DNA of 64,000 bases from Acinetobacter genomosp. 15BJ (GCF_000400715.1 NZ_KE007347.1:248001-312000), one strand, 5' to 3'; shown: positions 8,538-17,650, numbered from the stretch's first letter. Program-made: numbers and translations. The notes: generated from the sequence alone by a model not told the origin.

Positions 8538-9080
8538 TTATTCAATATTTTTCTTACTGTGGATAAAAGCCAATCCATACACAGGCCATTTCTTCTCGGA
8601 TTTTAGATTGTTGACCAGCCACGCCACCATGACGAGTGCAATTGAGCCTAATAACACAGGGAAGAATAAGAAACTCCAGTGGTATTGAATGGTATTGGCG
8701 GTTAGCAAAATCACCAATGGATTTGCCCCAGCAGGTGGATGAACACAACGCAGAAGTTGCATGGCTGCGATGGCACAACCGACAGACAGAGCAATGCTCA
8801 AAGCGGATGTACCAAAAACTTTAAGAAATAGTAAGCCAATAAAAGCCGAGACAAAATGTCCCAAAATTACATTGCGAGGTTGAGCCAAAGGAGATTGCGA
8901 TACGGCATATAAGATCACACAGGTTGCGCCAAAAGGAGCCATGATAAATAGATTGTGGGTGAATTTACTGAGCAGGATTAAGATCAAGATGCTTAATGTG
9001 CCGCCAATTAAACTTCTTATAATATCAATGGATTGGGGTAAGGGAGCAAGATGTTCTCTACCGTTGAATAAAGATAACAT
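8538..9080 (-). CDS. HPP family integral membrane protein
   Basis: A 180-residue protein of four to five membrane helices with the family-defining motif VHPPAGANPL near residue 113 and an N-terminal LAPLPQS segment. HPP-family proteins have been linked to nitrite transport in plants and cyanobacteria; in Gammaproteobacteria the substrate is not established. The gene is divergent from a TetR-type regulator, and the 24-bp palindrome at 9131-9154 lies between the two starts, suggesting direct control. Confidence 0.85.
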   Translation of the reverse strand: MLSLFNGREHLAPLPQSIDIIRSLIGGTLSILILILLSKFTHNLFIMAPFGATCVILYAVSQSPLAQPRNVILGHFVSAFIGLLFLKVFGTSALSIALSVGCAIAAMQLLRCVHPPAGANPLVILLTANTIQYHWSFLFFPVLLGSIALVMVAWLVNNLKSEKKWPVYGLAFIHSKKNIE

Positions 9081-9130
9081 GGTGATCTCACGACTGGGTT
9101 GCTTTATAGCGATAATAGAACTAAAATTAT

Positions 9131-9154
9131 AAATAGTACAGATCTGTACTATTT
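9131..9154. promoter_or_regulatory. Perfect 24-bp palindrome, probable TetR operator
   Basis: Half-site AAATAGTACAGA followed immediately by its exact reverse complement. It sits 51 bases before the HPP-family start and 18 bases before the TetR-family start at 9172, where a bound repressor would block the regulator's own transcription and the divergent gene's promoter. Confidence 0.75.
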
Positions 9155-9171
9155 TGAATGAGTAAATCTTT

Positions 9172-9732
9172 ATGTCAAAGTCTGCTGATAAAATTTTGCA
9201 TACCGCAGAAAAATTATTTTATGAAAATAGTTTTGTTGGGGTCGGAGTTGACCTTATTCGAGATGAATCTGGCTGCTCAAAAACCACGATGTACACCTAT
9301 TTCAAAAATAAAAATCAATTGGTGAAGTCGGTCTTAGAAGCACGTGATGAAAAGTTTAGGCAGCGTTTATTGGATTATGTGGCGGAGGCAACAGGACGAG
9401 AGGCATTGAACAGGTTGATCGATTGGCACTTATTATGGTTTCAAGAAGATAACTTTAAAGGATGTTTATTCGTCAGAGCTGTAGCTGAGTCACATTTGGG
9501 CGATCAAGACATTATCTCCGTGTCAAAAGAACACAAAGTTTGGATTAGAAACTTAATCACAGAATATTTGCACACTTATCCAAAGGCTGAGATGTTGATT
9601 GAGGTGACTTATACCTTGATTGAAGGGCTCATTAGCCGCTTTTTGGTCGAAGGCTATGATGCAAAGGTGGCAGCGGAGATTAAGGATTCAGTGAACCAAA
9701 TGATTGATACTTTGAACGCTCCGAGGAACTAG
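9172..9732 (+). CDS. TetR/AcrR family transcriptional regulator
   Basis: A 186-residue regulator. The N-terminal helix-turn-helix (ILHTAEKLFYENSFVGVGV, then CSKTTMYTYFKNKNQLV) is followed by a helical effector domain containing DNFKGCLFVRAVAES, a variant of the FRGC motif seen in the other TetR protein of this window. It is divergent from the HPP-family gene with a perfect palindrome between them, so it is the prime candidate to bind that site and regulate both genes. The inducer is unknown. Confidence 0.88.
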   Translation: MSKSADKILHTAEKLFYENSFVGVGVDLIRDESGCSKTTMYTYFKNKNQLVKSVLEARDEKFRQRLLDYVAEATGREALNRLIDWHLLWFQEDNFKGCLFVRAVAESHLGDQDIISVSKEHKVWIRNLITEYLHTYPKAEMLIEVTYTLIEGLISRFLVEGYDAKVAAEIKDSVNQMIDTLNAPRN

Positions 9733-9814
9733 ATCGTAAAAGGAAATGATGAGCTTGTTTGGCTTGATGAGTCTTTGAAGTTTCAGCAAAGACTCATCAA
9801 CGTGTTCAGTTCAT

Positions 9815-10915
9815 TTAATCCTTAAATGCATTCTGATCTTCTACATCTACATATTCGATATAACCACGACCTTGAACAGGGGCATTTAAATATTCACCTG
9901 TGAAGGTATAAGCACTGGCATAACCAATGCCATGACCATAACGGAATGGACTATCAATTTCTGCTGTGATATCTAAAATTTTCTGATCAGCATCATCCTT
10001 GACAGACCAAGAGAATAATTGCGGTAAGCGCATTTTCTTACCACTTGGCGAAACATAATCATCAACTTGATGTGCAATCACCTTGAATTCGACATTGGTG
10101 TAGACTTCAGCAGGCTTATCGGTATGACGTACATGCAATGTATAGGCTGCTGGTTGGCCCAAAATATCAGCTTTGGTGAGTAATAATTGTGTGGTATCCG
10201 TCAAATTGATAATTTGGTAGGTAAAGAAATCGAGTGGTAATTTATATGGTTCAGGCAACAGCTTTTTCACCACGCCATGTGCACCTGTAGCGCGAGCATA
10301 TTCATAGGTACATAAGCCTTCGGCAGGCGTGACTTTCCCTTGATACTCAAGCTGACCTTTGAAGTTTGCCAATAAACTAAAATGATCGTAAATCGGGGTT
10401 TTAATAAACCATGAGATTTTATCGGTGACATCTAAATCAAATTCGAAGTTGAGTCCGTGATAGGCACCTTTGAGATGAATATTTGGTAGAGTTCCTTGAA
10501 TAGAGACTTCTTCACCCAGCTCAATGCTTGTTCCATTATCTTGAATATTGGTCTGTTCTGGAATGATATAGGCTTTTAATAGATGTTCATCTAGCGCCGC
10601 AGTGCTGGAGAAAAATGTTGCAGTCTTTCTTGGGTCACCTAAAGTAATATCATCATGGTCAAATGCAAGTGCTCCTGGTGTTCCCAGTAAGATCATAATA
10701 TTTAAATAACGATGTGGCTCAGGAAGCAGAGGAAAGAAAATTCCATAATGTGTCCACGTATAAAAATTACCATCAGTACGTGGGCGAATGATGTCTGGTT
10801 CTGAAAAGGGTGTTGTTGAATATTTTACGGCTTTATCAAGCGTACCTTGTGCCAATAACAGGCTTTTACCCAAAATTTTGCTGGTCAGGGATGTCGGTGG
10901 CAATTGTTTCTTCAT
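9815..10915 (-). CDS. Conserved hypothetical protein, lipocalin/AttH-like beta-rich
   Basis: A 366-residue protein from the ATG at 10915 (an in-frame start at 10933 adds six residues). There is no clear signal peptide. The sequence is rich in beta strands with two-part symmetry: WTHYGIFFPLLPEPH near the start, KISWFIKTPIYDHFSLLANFKG in the middle and FRYGHGIGYASAYTFTGEY near the end, which recall AttH/CrtC-like double-lipocalin proteins. I cannot name a function; Acinetobacter genomes carry related uncharacterised proteins. It stands alone, with convergent and divergent neighbours. Confidence 0.6.
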   Translation of the reverse strand: MKKQLPPTSLTSKILGKSLLLAQGTLDKAVKYSTTPFSEPDIIRPRTDGNFYTWTHYGIFFPLLPEPHRYLNIMILLGTPGALAFDHDDITLGDPRKTATFFSSTAALDEHLLKAYIIPEQTNIQDNGTSIELGEEVSIQGTLPNIHLKGAYHGLNFEFDLDVTDKISWFIKTPIYDHFSLLANFKGQLEYQGKVTPAEGLCTYEYARATGAHGVVKKLLPEPYKLPLDFFTYQIINLTDTTQLLLTKADILGQPAAYTLHVRHTDKPAEVYTNVEFKVIAHQVDDYVSPSGKKMRLPQLFSWSVKDDADQKILDITAEIDSPFRYGHGIGYASAYTFTGEYLNAPVQGRGYIEYVDVEDQNAFKD

Positions 10916-11016
10916 CTTGTTTCCTAAACTCAATCCATGCTGTGACAGCTAGATTATGAGAAACAATTGCCAATGCTAAGCGGAAATAAGGACAAAGCTA
11001 CAGCTTTTCAGGACAT

Positions 11017-11907
11017 TTATGCAGAGGCTTTGTTCGACAATTTTTCTAGATTTTGCGAGCCAATCCAGTGCTTTGAGAACTGATAGGCTGCACGTCCAGA
11101 ACGCTGACCACGGGCTTGGCACCACTTCAGACTTTCACCACGAACTAGATCGTTATATTCCAAGCCTGCTTTCGCAATGTAGTGCTCTACAATTTGTAAA
11201 TACAATTGTTGATCCATTGGATAGAAGGAGAGCCACATGCCAAACCGATCCGAGAGCGAAATTTTTTCTTCAATTGCTTCTTGCGGATGTAACTCGGTGT
11301 ATTGCGGTACATCCACCTTACGTACAGGCGTATTTTCGTGCATAAACTCAGGCAGTAAATGACGGCGGTTACTGGTTGCATAGATAATAAAATTGCTTGA
11401 GCCAGATTGCAGTGAACCATCTAAAACGCTTTTTAAACTACGATAATTTTCATCTTCGGCATTGAAGGCCAGATCATCGCAATAAACGATGAATTTTTCA
11501 GGACGATGTTCAATCAGCTTTTGAATTTTGGGTAAATCAGATAAATCATCACGCTCAATTTCAATTAAACGTAAGCCTTGAGCGGAGTACTCGGTGAGGA
11601 GCGCACGTACAATCGATGATTTTCCAGTACCACGAGAACCTGTCAGTAAGACATCATTGGCAGGCAGACCATTCAGGAACTGTAAGGTGTTTTGAATGAT
11701 TTTGTCTTTTTGTCGTTCAATGCCTTTTAAGTCTTCCAAATGCATTTTTTTAGGTTGTTGTATGGCGACCAGCTGCTGATTTTCCCAACGGAATGCGATT
11801 GCTGAAAAGTCAGTTGGTTGCTTTGGTGCAGGGAGAACTTGCTGAAGCTGTGTTAAAACACTCGATAAAGATTGAAGAATAGATTCGGGTAAATCAAGGA
11901 TAGCCAT
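11017..11907 (-). CDS. DUF815 family AAA+ ATP-binding protein
   Basis: A 296-residue protein. Residues 54-80 contain the DUF815 leader LEDLKGIERQKDKI(I)QNT. Walker A is GSRGTGKSS (G90-S98), Walker B is FIVYCDDLAF near 139-148, and a sensor-1-like IIYATSNRRHLLPE follows. The C-terminus has the family block LSDRFGMWLSFYP. The family is widely conserved in Proteobacteria but its target is unknown; sequence form suggests a monomeric AAA+ switch rather than a protease. The ATG at 11907 gives the usual family length. Confidence 0.88.
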   Translation of the reverse strand: MAILDLPESILQSLSSVLTQLQQVLPAPKQPTDFSAIAFRWENQQLVAIQQPKKMHLEDLKGIERQKDKIIQNTLQFLNGLPANDVLLTGSRGTGKSSIVRALLTEYSAQGLRLIEIERDDLSDLPKIQKLIEHRPEKFIVYCDDLAFNAEDENYRSLKSVLDGSLQSGSSNFIIYATSNRRHLLPEFMHENTPVRKVDVPQYTELHPQEAIEEKISLSDRFGMWLSFYPMDQQLYLQIVEHYIAKAGLEYNDLVRGESLKWCQARGQRSGRAAYQFSKHWIGSQNLEKLSNKASA

Positions 11908-12081
11908 ACATATAAACCAAACTCAATGATGAATAGGGATACTATCACTGCTATTACCGAAATAAAGAAAATATCATCAGAAATATCGAAATAAATCGAT
12001 TTTACCCTTGATTGTTGTGGCTGCTTTTTGCATTGTATAGGTGCAAGAATATAAAAAATAAGCTGAAAATCAGGATCGCGA

Positions 12082-13590
12082 ATGTTCAATAGAGTTCAAG
12101 AGAAAAAGAATACATATCAGACACATAGAGTTGATGTGTTGCAAGAACGCTTACGACATGCCAGTTCTTATACCGAATGGAAAGAAATTGCACTTAAACT
12201 GGATGAAGAATCAGGGCATGAAGCATGGAAATATGACAATGAGTCGCCTTATTATGATGCGGAAATTTTATCTAAACGCTATAACTTATTAAAAAAATAT
12301 CGTATGCAGCATCGGACTTTAGATCTGATCTATGTGTTAAGAGAAGGCTTGTCTTATGACTTTGCCAATATTGGGCATCCGATGTTGTTTGCACAGACCT
12401 ATATTGGTACTAAAAAAATCATCGAAAACTATGTTGAGGAAATGAGTGACTGTCTACGCTACTTGGCTTCGAGTGAATGTATTACCTTTCAACTAAAAGA
12501 AAAAATCCAGTTTTTTGAAGAATGTCAAAAGGCGTATGGTCAACCGGCTGTGATGTTTTCTGGAGGTGCAACGCTAGGTTTATTTCATACAGGGGTGTGT
12601 AAAGCGCTAATAGAACAAGATTTGATGCCTCAAGTTTTATCGGGTTCAAGTGCAGGGGCAATCATGACTGGAATGTTAGGTGTTTCTACGCCAGATCAAG
12701 TTCCTGAATTGCTGCAAGGGGAACATTTTTTTAGTGATGCCTTTAAATTTAGGAAAGTAACTGAATTATTGCGGGCGAATGGTGGTATTGCCGATGTGAT
12801 GTATTTGAAAAAGTTTCTGATGCAGAACTTGGGTGATGTCACGTTTGCAGAAGCTTATAAACAATCCAAACGTCATATTAATATTGTGATTGCACCGTAT
12901 AACACAGCCCAAAATCCACGTATTATGAATGCATTGACTGCACCAAATGTATTGGTGTGGAGTGCAGTATTGGCTTCTTGTGCGGTACCTGTGTTATTTC
13001 CACCTGTGCATCTGACCAGTAAGCGTTATGATGGCCAACATACGCCATATCTCGCCAATACCAAATGGGTGGATGGCAGTATGCGCAGTGATTTTCCGCA
13101 GGAAAAGATGGCTCGGCTATATAATATTAATTACACCATCGCCAGTCAGGTTAATCCGCACATCGTACCGTTTATGCAAAGTGATACCGAACGCTTCCGT
13201 AGAGATGTACTTAGTTGGCCTGAACGAATTGTTCGCCGTCAAGGCAAAGCGATTGCAATGGAAGTCATGGATTTAACACGCAGTCATATGGGTAGTTTCT
13301 TCCCGATTCGTCGTGTACTGGATCACGGTTATGGCATTTTGGGGCAACGTTATTATGGTGACGTCAATATTATTGCCAAATATGGACTCAGACATTATAG
13401 CTATATGCTAAAAAACCCACGGCCAAAGCTATTTAAAATCTTGCAGCAAGAAGGTGAGCGTGCCACATGGCCGAAAATTGCATCTATTGAAATACATGCA
13501 CGAATTGGAAAAACCATTGAGCATTGTCTAATATCGTTGCGGAAGCAGGAAGAAAAGCAGCAGAATGAGTTTTACTACGTGGATCTCTAG
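12082..13590 (+). CDS. DUF3336 domain-containing patatin-like phospholipase
   Basis: A 502-residue lipase. Residues 1-150 form the DUF3336 domain found in front of patatin domains in yeast triacylglycerol lipases and bacterial relatives. The patatin core has the oxyanion loop GGATLG (161-166), the nucleophile elbow GSSAG (188-192, Ser 190) and the catalytic Asp in VDGSMRSD near residue 331. The protein should hydrolyse acyl lipids; there is no signal peptide, so it is probably cytoplasmic or inner-membrane associated. Its last 26 bases overlap the start of the kinase-like gene, linking the two in expression. Confidence 0.9.
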   Translation: MFNRVQEKKNTYQTHRVDVLQERLRHASSYTEWKEIALKLDEESGHEAWKYDNESPYYDAEILSKRYNLLKKYRMQHRTLDLIYVLREGLSYDFANIGHPMLFAQTYIGTKKIIENYVEEMSDCLRYLASSECITFQLKEKIQFFEECQKAYGQPAVMFSGGATLGLFHTGVCKALIEQDLMPQVLSGSSAGAIMTGMLGVSTPDQVPELLQGEHFFSDAFKFRKVTELLRANGGIADVMYLKKFLMQNLGDVTFAEAYKQSKRHINIVIAPYNTAQNPRIMNALTAPNVLVWSAVLASCAVPVLFPPVHLTSKRYDGQHTPYLANTKWVDGSMRSDFPQEKMARLYNINYTIASQVNPHIVPFMQSDTERFRRDVLSWPERIVRRQGKAIAMEVMDLTRSHMGSFFPIRRVLDHGYGILGQRYYGDVNIIAKYGLRHYSYMLKNPRPKLFKILQQEGERATWPKIASIEIHARIGKTIEHCLISLRKQEEKQQNEFYYVDL

Positions 13591-14374
13591 TCCAAAGATT
13601 CAACTTAACGATTTAAACTTAGTGACCAAAGCGCAAAGTTATACCTTTGGGCGCCGTGTTTATACCTTTCAAGTTGATCAGCAACGGTATTGGCTGAAAT
13701 TCCATAATACCAATGATCAGCCTGTTTTGGCACAGGCTTTCCAACGAGAGTTAGCTTTTTATCAGCATTATCAGCAGCAAGAACAACAGTTTTTATTACC
13801 CTTCCAAATTATTCCATTGCGTCATCTTATAAATGAATTAGATCAGGATGGAATAGGGATGATTACAGCTGATGCACATGAGTTTTTTGCTGAAGCTCCT
13901 ATTTTTGAGAATATTGAACAGATCAAACAAAAGATATTTTTGGCCTTAGATGCACTGGATGCATTGCACCAATTCGGGTGGGTGCATGGTGATTTGAAAG
14001 CAGAACATTTCCGTTTCTATGAAAACTCATGTCGGCTGATTGATTTTGAGCAATCTTTTCGGATAGGGCATCCGATTCATACTTTAGATGCAACACCACA
14101 TTATATGGCACCAGAGCTTTTTCAGGGGGTAGGGAAAAGCATTCAAAGTGATTTGTATGCCTTGGGGATTATTGTGTATGAATGGCTCACTCAATCTCGA
14201 TTAAAGGCGAGTACTTATCACGATTGGGCAGTATTGCATTGCCAACAACTACACATTCAACTTCCAAAGGGCTGTGAAGGTTTTTATCCTTTACTTAATG
14301 GCCTCACGCAAAAGCATATTAAACAACGCTTTAATTCAGTTTTAGAGGTAAAAGATTGCCTAAAACGGACTTGA
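13565..14374 (+). CDS. Small serine/threonine protein kinase-like protein
   Basis: A 269-residue protein kinase-fold protein. Visible features are YWLKFH (probable ATP-anchoring Lys) near residue 38, the catalytic loop HGDLKAEHF near residue 140, LIDFEQSFRIG in place of the usual DFG near residue 158, and the APELFQGVGKSIQSDLYALGII activation/substrate segment. The HxDxxxxN loop Asn is replaced by His (KAEH) and DFG by DFE. Such changes occur in lipopolysaccharide kinase-like and atypical kinases, so activity is plausible but unproven. It overlaps the patatin-like gene by 26 bases. Confidence 0.8.
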   Translation: MSFTTWISSPKIQLNDLNLVTKAQSYTFGRRVYTFQVDQQRYWLKFHNTNDQPVLAQAFQRELAFYQHYQQQEQQFLLPFQIIPLRHLINELDQDGIGMITADAHEFFAEAPIFENIEQIKQKIFLALDALDALHQFGWVHGDLKAEHFRFYENSCRLIDFEQSFRIGHPIHTLDATPHYMAPELFQGVGKSIQSDLYALGIIVYEWLTQSRLKASTYHDWAVLHCQQLHIQLPKGCEGFYPLLNGLTQKHIKQRFNSVLEVKDCLKRT

Positions 14375-14490
14375 TATGTTGTAAAAGTAAACATAAATGT
14401 GTGATTTGAATATTATCTGTTCATTTGAATGGTTTTTTTAATAGAAAGACTTGTCAGAGAGTAGGTTTCTCACTAATATGCATACCCATC

Positions 14491-14575
14491 GGGGGCGTGG
14501 CGAAATTGGTAGACGCACTGGATTTAGGTTCCAGCGCCGCAAGGTGTAAGAGTTCGAGTCTCTTCGCCCCCACCA
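14491..14575 (+). tRNA. tRNA-Leu (anticodon TAG)
   Basis: Eighty-five bases with a long variable arm typical of tRNA-Leu. The seven-base acceptor stem GGGGGCG pairs with CGCCCCC, discriminator A, and CCA is encoded. The anticodon loop reads ATTTAGGTT with anticodon TAG. The T loop is TTCGAGT. Confidence 0.96.
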
Positions 14576-14580
14576 TATTT

Positions 14581-14607
14581 AAAAAGCAAGAGTATCTTGC
14601 TTTTTTT
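14581..14607 (+). terminator. Terminator-like hairpin between tRNA-Leu and tRNA-Trp
   Basis: Eleven-base perfect arms (AAAAAGCAAGA and its complement), a 3-base loop and seven Ts. It would separate the two tRNA genes into different transcripts unless read through. Confidence 0.75.
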
Positions 14608-14643
14608 ATGATTAAACGAAATAGAGTTTAATCATGTGGTTAT

Positions 14644-14717
14644 AGAGGATTGGTGTAATGGTAGCATGACGGTCTCCAAAACCGTTCGTCAAGGTTCGAG
14701 TCCTTGATCCTCTGCCA
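14644..14717 (+). tRNA. tRNA-Trp (anticodon CCA)
   Basis: Seventy-four bases. Acceptor AGAGGAT pairs with ATCCTCT, discriminator G and encoded CCA. The anticodon stem ACGGT/ACCGT encloses loop CTCCAAA, so the anticodon is CCA. The short D loop (AATGGTA) is unlike the more usual gammaproteobacterial tRNA-Trp body. Confidence 0.9.
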
Positions 14718-14724
14718 AATAAAT

Positions 14725-14756
14725 AAAAAAGCCCTTGTGAAAACAAGGGCTTTTTT
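14725..14756. terminator. Bidirectional terminator between tRNA-Trp and the FadL-like gene
   Basis: Fourteen-base perfect arms starting AAAAAAGCCCTTGT around a GAAA loop, with A and T tracts on both sides. It ends tRNA-Trp on the plus strand and the FadL-like operon (stop at 14762) on the minus strand. Confidence 0.85.
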
Positions 14757-14761
14757 ATGGT

Positions 14762-15955
14762 CTATTTCTTTTGGTATGCCAATTTTAAACCTAGAAGCGT
14801 ACTGTGATTATCGCTAAAGCTTCCAACTAAATCACCATTCTGACGTTGTGCTTGAGCATCTCCAAGCCATAAATATCTTCCGCCAAGTGAAACTGCCCAG
14901 TTGGGTAGAAAAGTATATTGGAATCCGAGCCCGAAACCCCAGTAACCATTGACTGGTCCAAGTGCATTAGCTAGATCACCAAGACCAGAATCCCAACTGA
15001 CAGACGTTGAAATTGAAAATTTATCAGTAAGTTTCTGCGCGATTCCAATTTGTGCTGACCACTGATCTTCTTCATAACTGAGTAGAGGAAATCCTGTTTT
15101 ATCTGGACTGGCTGGAGCAGTTCGCTCTGCCAATTTGGCGGGTTTAAACTCAAAGTCTTTCCATGGTACCCAGCGAATATTGGCACTGAGTAAGGTTTGT
15201 TTACTTAGACCTGTTTGAAAATCAAAATTTACCGATTCTGGCGAAGTAAATCTGACAGGCAGCGTGTAGAGATCATTACTTAATGCTGAAAACTGCTCTG
15301 TGGTATGTGTTTTATGTTTTATCTCTGAGCGATAAGTCAGTGCTGCTTTTAGCCCAATTTCGGGTTCTTTCAGACTGAATCCCGTTACCCAACCCATTGC
15401 ATAATCAGAGTGCAGTTCGGCATTGTAATTGGCTGTACCCCTATAAATTTGCCCACGAAGTTTGATATTACCTTCAATTTCTTCTAAGGCAGGACCTGCG
15501 TACACACTTAAATTTCTATTGATATTCAAACCAATAAGCCCTGTCAAATTATGGCTGTCTAGTTTGGCTTGAGTTCCTTCAGCGGGTTTATTTTCAAATT
15601 GAGAAACAAAGTCGCTGTGCCCGCGATGTTGAAGGTTAATATTGAAAGGTTGATCATAAATGAGCCCTAGACTTATTTTTTCATTTAAATCTGTTTTTAT
15701 GCTGCCACGTAAAGCGCTATTATTGGCGCTAATATTAGGAATGTCATTGGGTTTGCCTTGGCTACTCAATCCTTTATCTTGCCCACTCACATCTGGCATA
15801 GAATAATTATAGGAGAGGGATGCATAGGTTCCATTTTGAAAAAAATCAGTAATGGATTGCCCAGAGCGATCAAGGCCTGCGCTGTACCCAGTACTAATGA
15901 TAAATGGTGTTGTGACTAAAGCCGATAAGGTGTGATGTCTGATGCGTGAATACAT
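14762..15955 (-). CDS. OmpP1/FadL-type outer membrane protein
   Basis: A 397-residue outer-membrane beta-barrel protein of the FadL/TodX family, which carries long-chain fatty acids or hydrophobic compounds across the outer membrane. The ATG at 15955 follows a GGAGG site; a signal peptide ends near STGYSA. Typical features are the N-terminal hatch region (FFQNGTYASLSYNYSMPDVSG), the GLIYDQPF strand, and a C-terminal aromatic-rich barrel ending in LGLKLAYQKK. It is encoded 81 bases downstream of the secreted unknown at 16037-17401, so both probably act on the same hydrophobic substrate. Confidence 0.85.
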   Translation of the reverse strand: MYSRIRHHTLSALVTTPFIISTGYSAGLDRSGQSITDFFQNGTYASLSYNYSMPDVSGQDKGLSSQGKPNDIPNISANNSALRGSIKTDLNEKISLGLIYDQPFNINLQHRGHSDFVSQFENKPAEGTQAKLDSHNLTGLIGLNINRNLSVYAGPALEEIEGNIKLRGQIYRGTANYNAELHSDYAMGWVTGFSLKEPEIGLKAALTYRSEIKHKTHTTEQFSALSNDLYTLPVRFTSPESVNFDFQTGLSKQTLLSANIRWVPWKDFEFKPAKLAERTAPASPDKTGFPLLSYEEDQWSAQIGIAQKLTDKFSISTSVSWDSGLGDLANALGPVNGYWGFGLGFQYTFLPNWAVSLGGRYLWLGDAQAQRQNGDLVGSFSDNHSTLLGLKLAYQKK

Positions 15956-16036
15956 TGGAGCCTCCAAATTCCTTTTGGGGCATACAACACGCAAGTTTTT
16001 ATTATGTTCTTGGGTGTTGTATGGATCGTTTGATTG

Positions 16037-17401
16037 TTATTTAAAGCAGGGATTAAAAATTTCAACTTGATTTGGCATTAGGTAGTTGGTTTTTGGTAGG
16101 TATTCTCCCATCACTGAAGCTAAATCTTTTTGTTGTTCGACATTGGCAATGGTGTTTTTAAAACTGTTTGATGCAAGCATGTGTCTGATCTGGACAATGG
16201 TCATATCAGGGTCAACAGCACCATCTCCATCTTCTGCCATAGGTAACCAACCGATACCACATTCTGGTTTTGCATTACGTGGACGGTCAGCGACTCGACT
16301 TACAACAACAGTGTAATAACCATTTTGATCAACCGGAATTTCTTCATCAAATAAGCAATCATTGACACGTGTATTGGCAAAACCTTGATTTGAACAGATT
16401 GACCAATAACGCAAATCGCCCTGTGTCAAAAGCCCTTTATTGTTGAAGGTCTTAGAAACAGTAGGTGCTTTTCCGCGAAGGACAAAGACCTTACCATATT
16501 TTCTATTCACAACCGTTCTGATGTATTGATTATCTAAGTTTGGATAAAATCCACCTTCAGAGCGTCTTGCTTGTTCATTGATCTTGCCCGTAAAGATTCC
16601 TAAAAGGCTTTCTCGATCAAGTTGAATAAACCATTGTGCAGGATTCTGTGCTGGCCATGTATCTGGCTTTCCTACTTGATGGATCAACTGGCGATATTGA
16701 TTAGAAGGAATACTGACTGCAGCAGAAGTAAGTTGTAATGGCTGATTGGTTTTGAGTTGTGCGCAGGCTTGATCACCCTCTAAAACACGACCATCTGCAA
16801 GCGTTAATTGAGGTGTAGGTAAACTGACGCCTCCTGTGACGCTTTGTCCGTTATCAGGTAAGTAGATTCGATATAAAATCATCTGCTGATTTTTGCCGTA
16901 AGCTGGCGCATAGAGTTGATGGACACTTTGTGGCTGACTCAATTGGCCAACTTTGCGTTGTGCTGTCACAGGGATAGTAGATACGTTTAAGCTGTACTCG
17001 CGTTGTGATGGATTACGTTGATGCCCATAAACGTAGGGATTGCCAGAGTTATTATTTGGCTTGATTAAATAGTCTGCAACGGATTCAACGGGTTTTCCAG
17101 CTTCGTCATAACTAATAAAAGACATATAACGTGAACGTGGAAACTCACCTTTGAGTTTAAGGCTAGCTCCTTGAGGGATGGTGAAAGTACCAGCCCAATA
17201 ATAAACATTGGCATCTGGGTAGGCGATATTGATATATGGATCAGCGCTGACAGGACCACGAGCCCAAAAACAAGAGCGTGGACCTGGAATAGCCTCGAGT
17301 GTTTGAGGAGTCGCATGAGCTGTGGTTTCTTGTGCTGGTGTTGCAAACGAGGTGGAAATCACGACGCTGCTGATCAGTAGCGGAATTAAAGTGTGTTTCA
17401 T
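16037..17401 (-). CDS. Secreted protein of unknown function
   Basis: A 454-residue protein with a signal peptide (KHTLIPLLISSVVISTSFA). The mature protein begins with GPRSCFWARGPVSADPYINIAYPDANVYYW and continues with a beta-rich region containing LKGEFPRSRYMSFISYD, features I associate with carbohydrate- or ligand-binding sandwiches but cannot place in a named family. Near the end a CGIGWLP segment and QIRHMLAS occur. It is the first gene of a minus-strand pair with the FadL-type porin and is divergent from a LysR regulator. A periplasmic role in handling the compound imported by the porin is inference. Confidence 0.65.
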   Translation of the reverse strand: MKHTLIPLLISSVVISTSFATPAQETTAHATPQTLEAIPGPRSCFWARGPVSADPYINIAYPDANVYYWAGTFTIPQGASLKLKGEFPRSRYMSFISYDEAGKPVESVADYLIKPNNNSGNPYVYGHQRNPSQREYSLNVSTIPVTAQRKVGQLSQPQSVHQLYAPAYGKNQQMILYRIYLPDNGQSVTGGVSLPTPQLTLADGRVLEGDQACAQLKTNQPLQLTSAAVSIPSNQYRQLIHQVGKPDTWPAQNPAQWFIQLDRESLLGIFTGKINEQARRSEGGFYPNLDNQYIRTVVNRKYGKVFVLRGKAPTVSKTFNNKGLLTQGDLRYWSICSNQGFANTRVNDCLFDEEIPVDQNGYYTVVVSRVADRPRNAKPECGIGWLPMAEDGDGAVDPDMTIVQIRHMLASNSFKNTIANVEQQKDLASVMGEYLPKTNYLMPNQVEIFNPCFK

Positions 17402-17531
17402 TTTACATCCTTGCTTGTATGACTTTAATTTCTGAATTGAAACAGAACGGATTAAAGGTGCTTAATCTAGAAGCAGCATAGGAAGTTTGATTTATATTGT
17501 GTAATGGATTTTTTGTATGGAAGTTATAGTT

Positions 17532-17557
17532 TTTAGATATACCCAATAGCATCTAAA
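17532..17557. promoter_or_regulatory. Inverted repeat, candidate LysR operator
   Basis: Perfect 7-base arms TTTAGAT and ATCTAAA are 12 bases apart in the 249-base gap between the divergent secreted-protein gene and the LysR gene. The geometry suits a LysR-type recognition site. An ATATACC/GGTATAT pair overlaps it. Confidence 0.45.
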
Positions 17558-17650
17558 ATAATAAAATTAAGGTATATTTTTAGGCAAAGGCGAATGGAAG
17601 TGCTTTTTTAATATATTTATGAATCACAATAAAATATTCAGGGATGAGAA

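Noticed and set aside
13923..14111. Minus-strand ORF inside the kinase-like gene
   Set aside because: It has low-quality protein sequence and no start signal; it is a shadow of the plus-strand gene.
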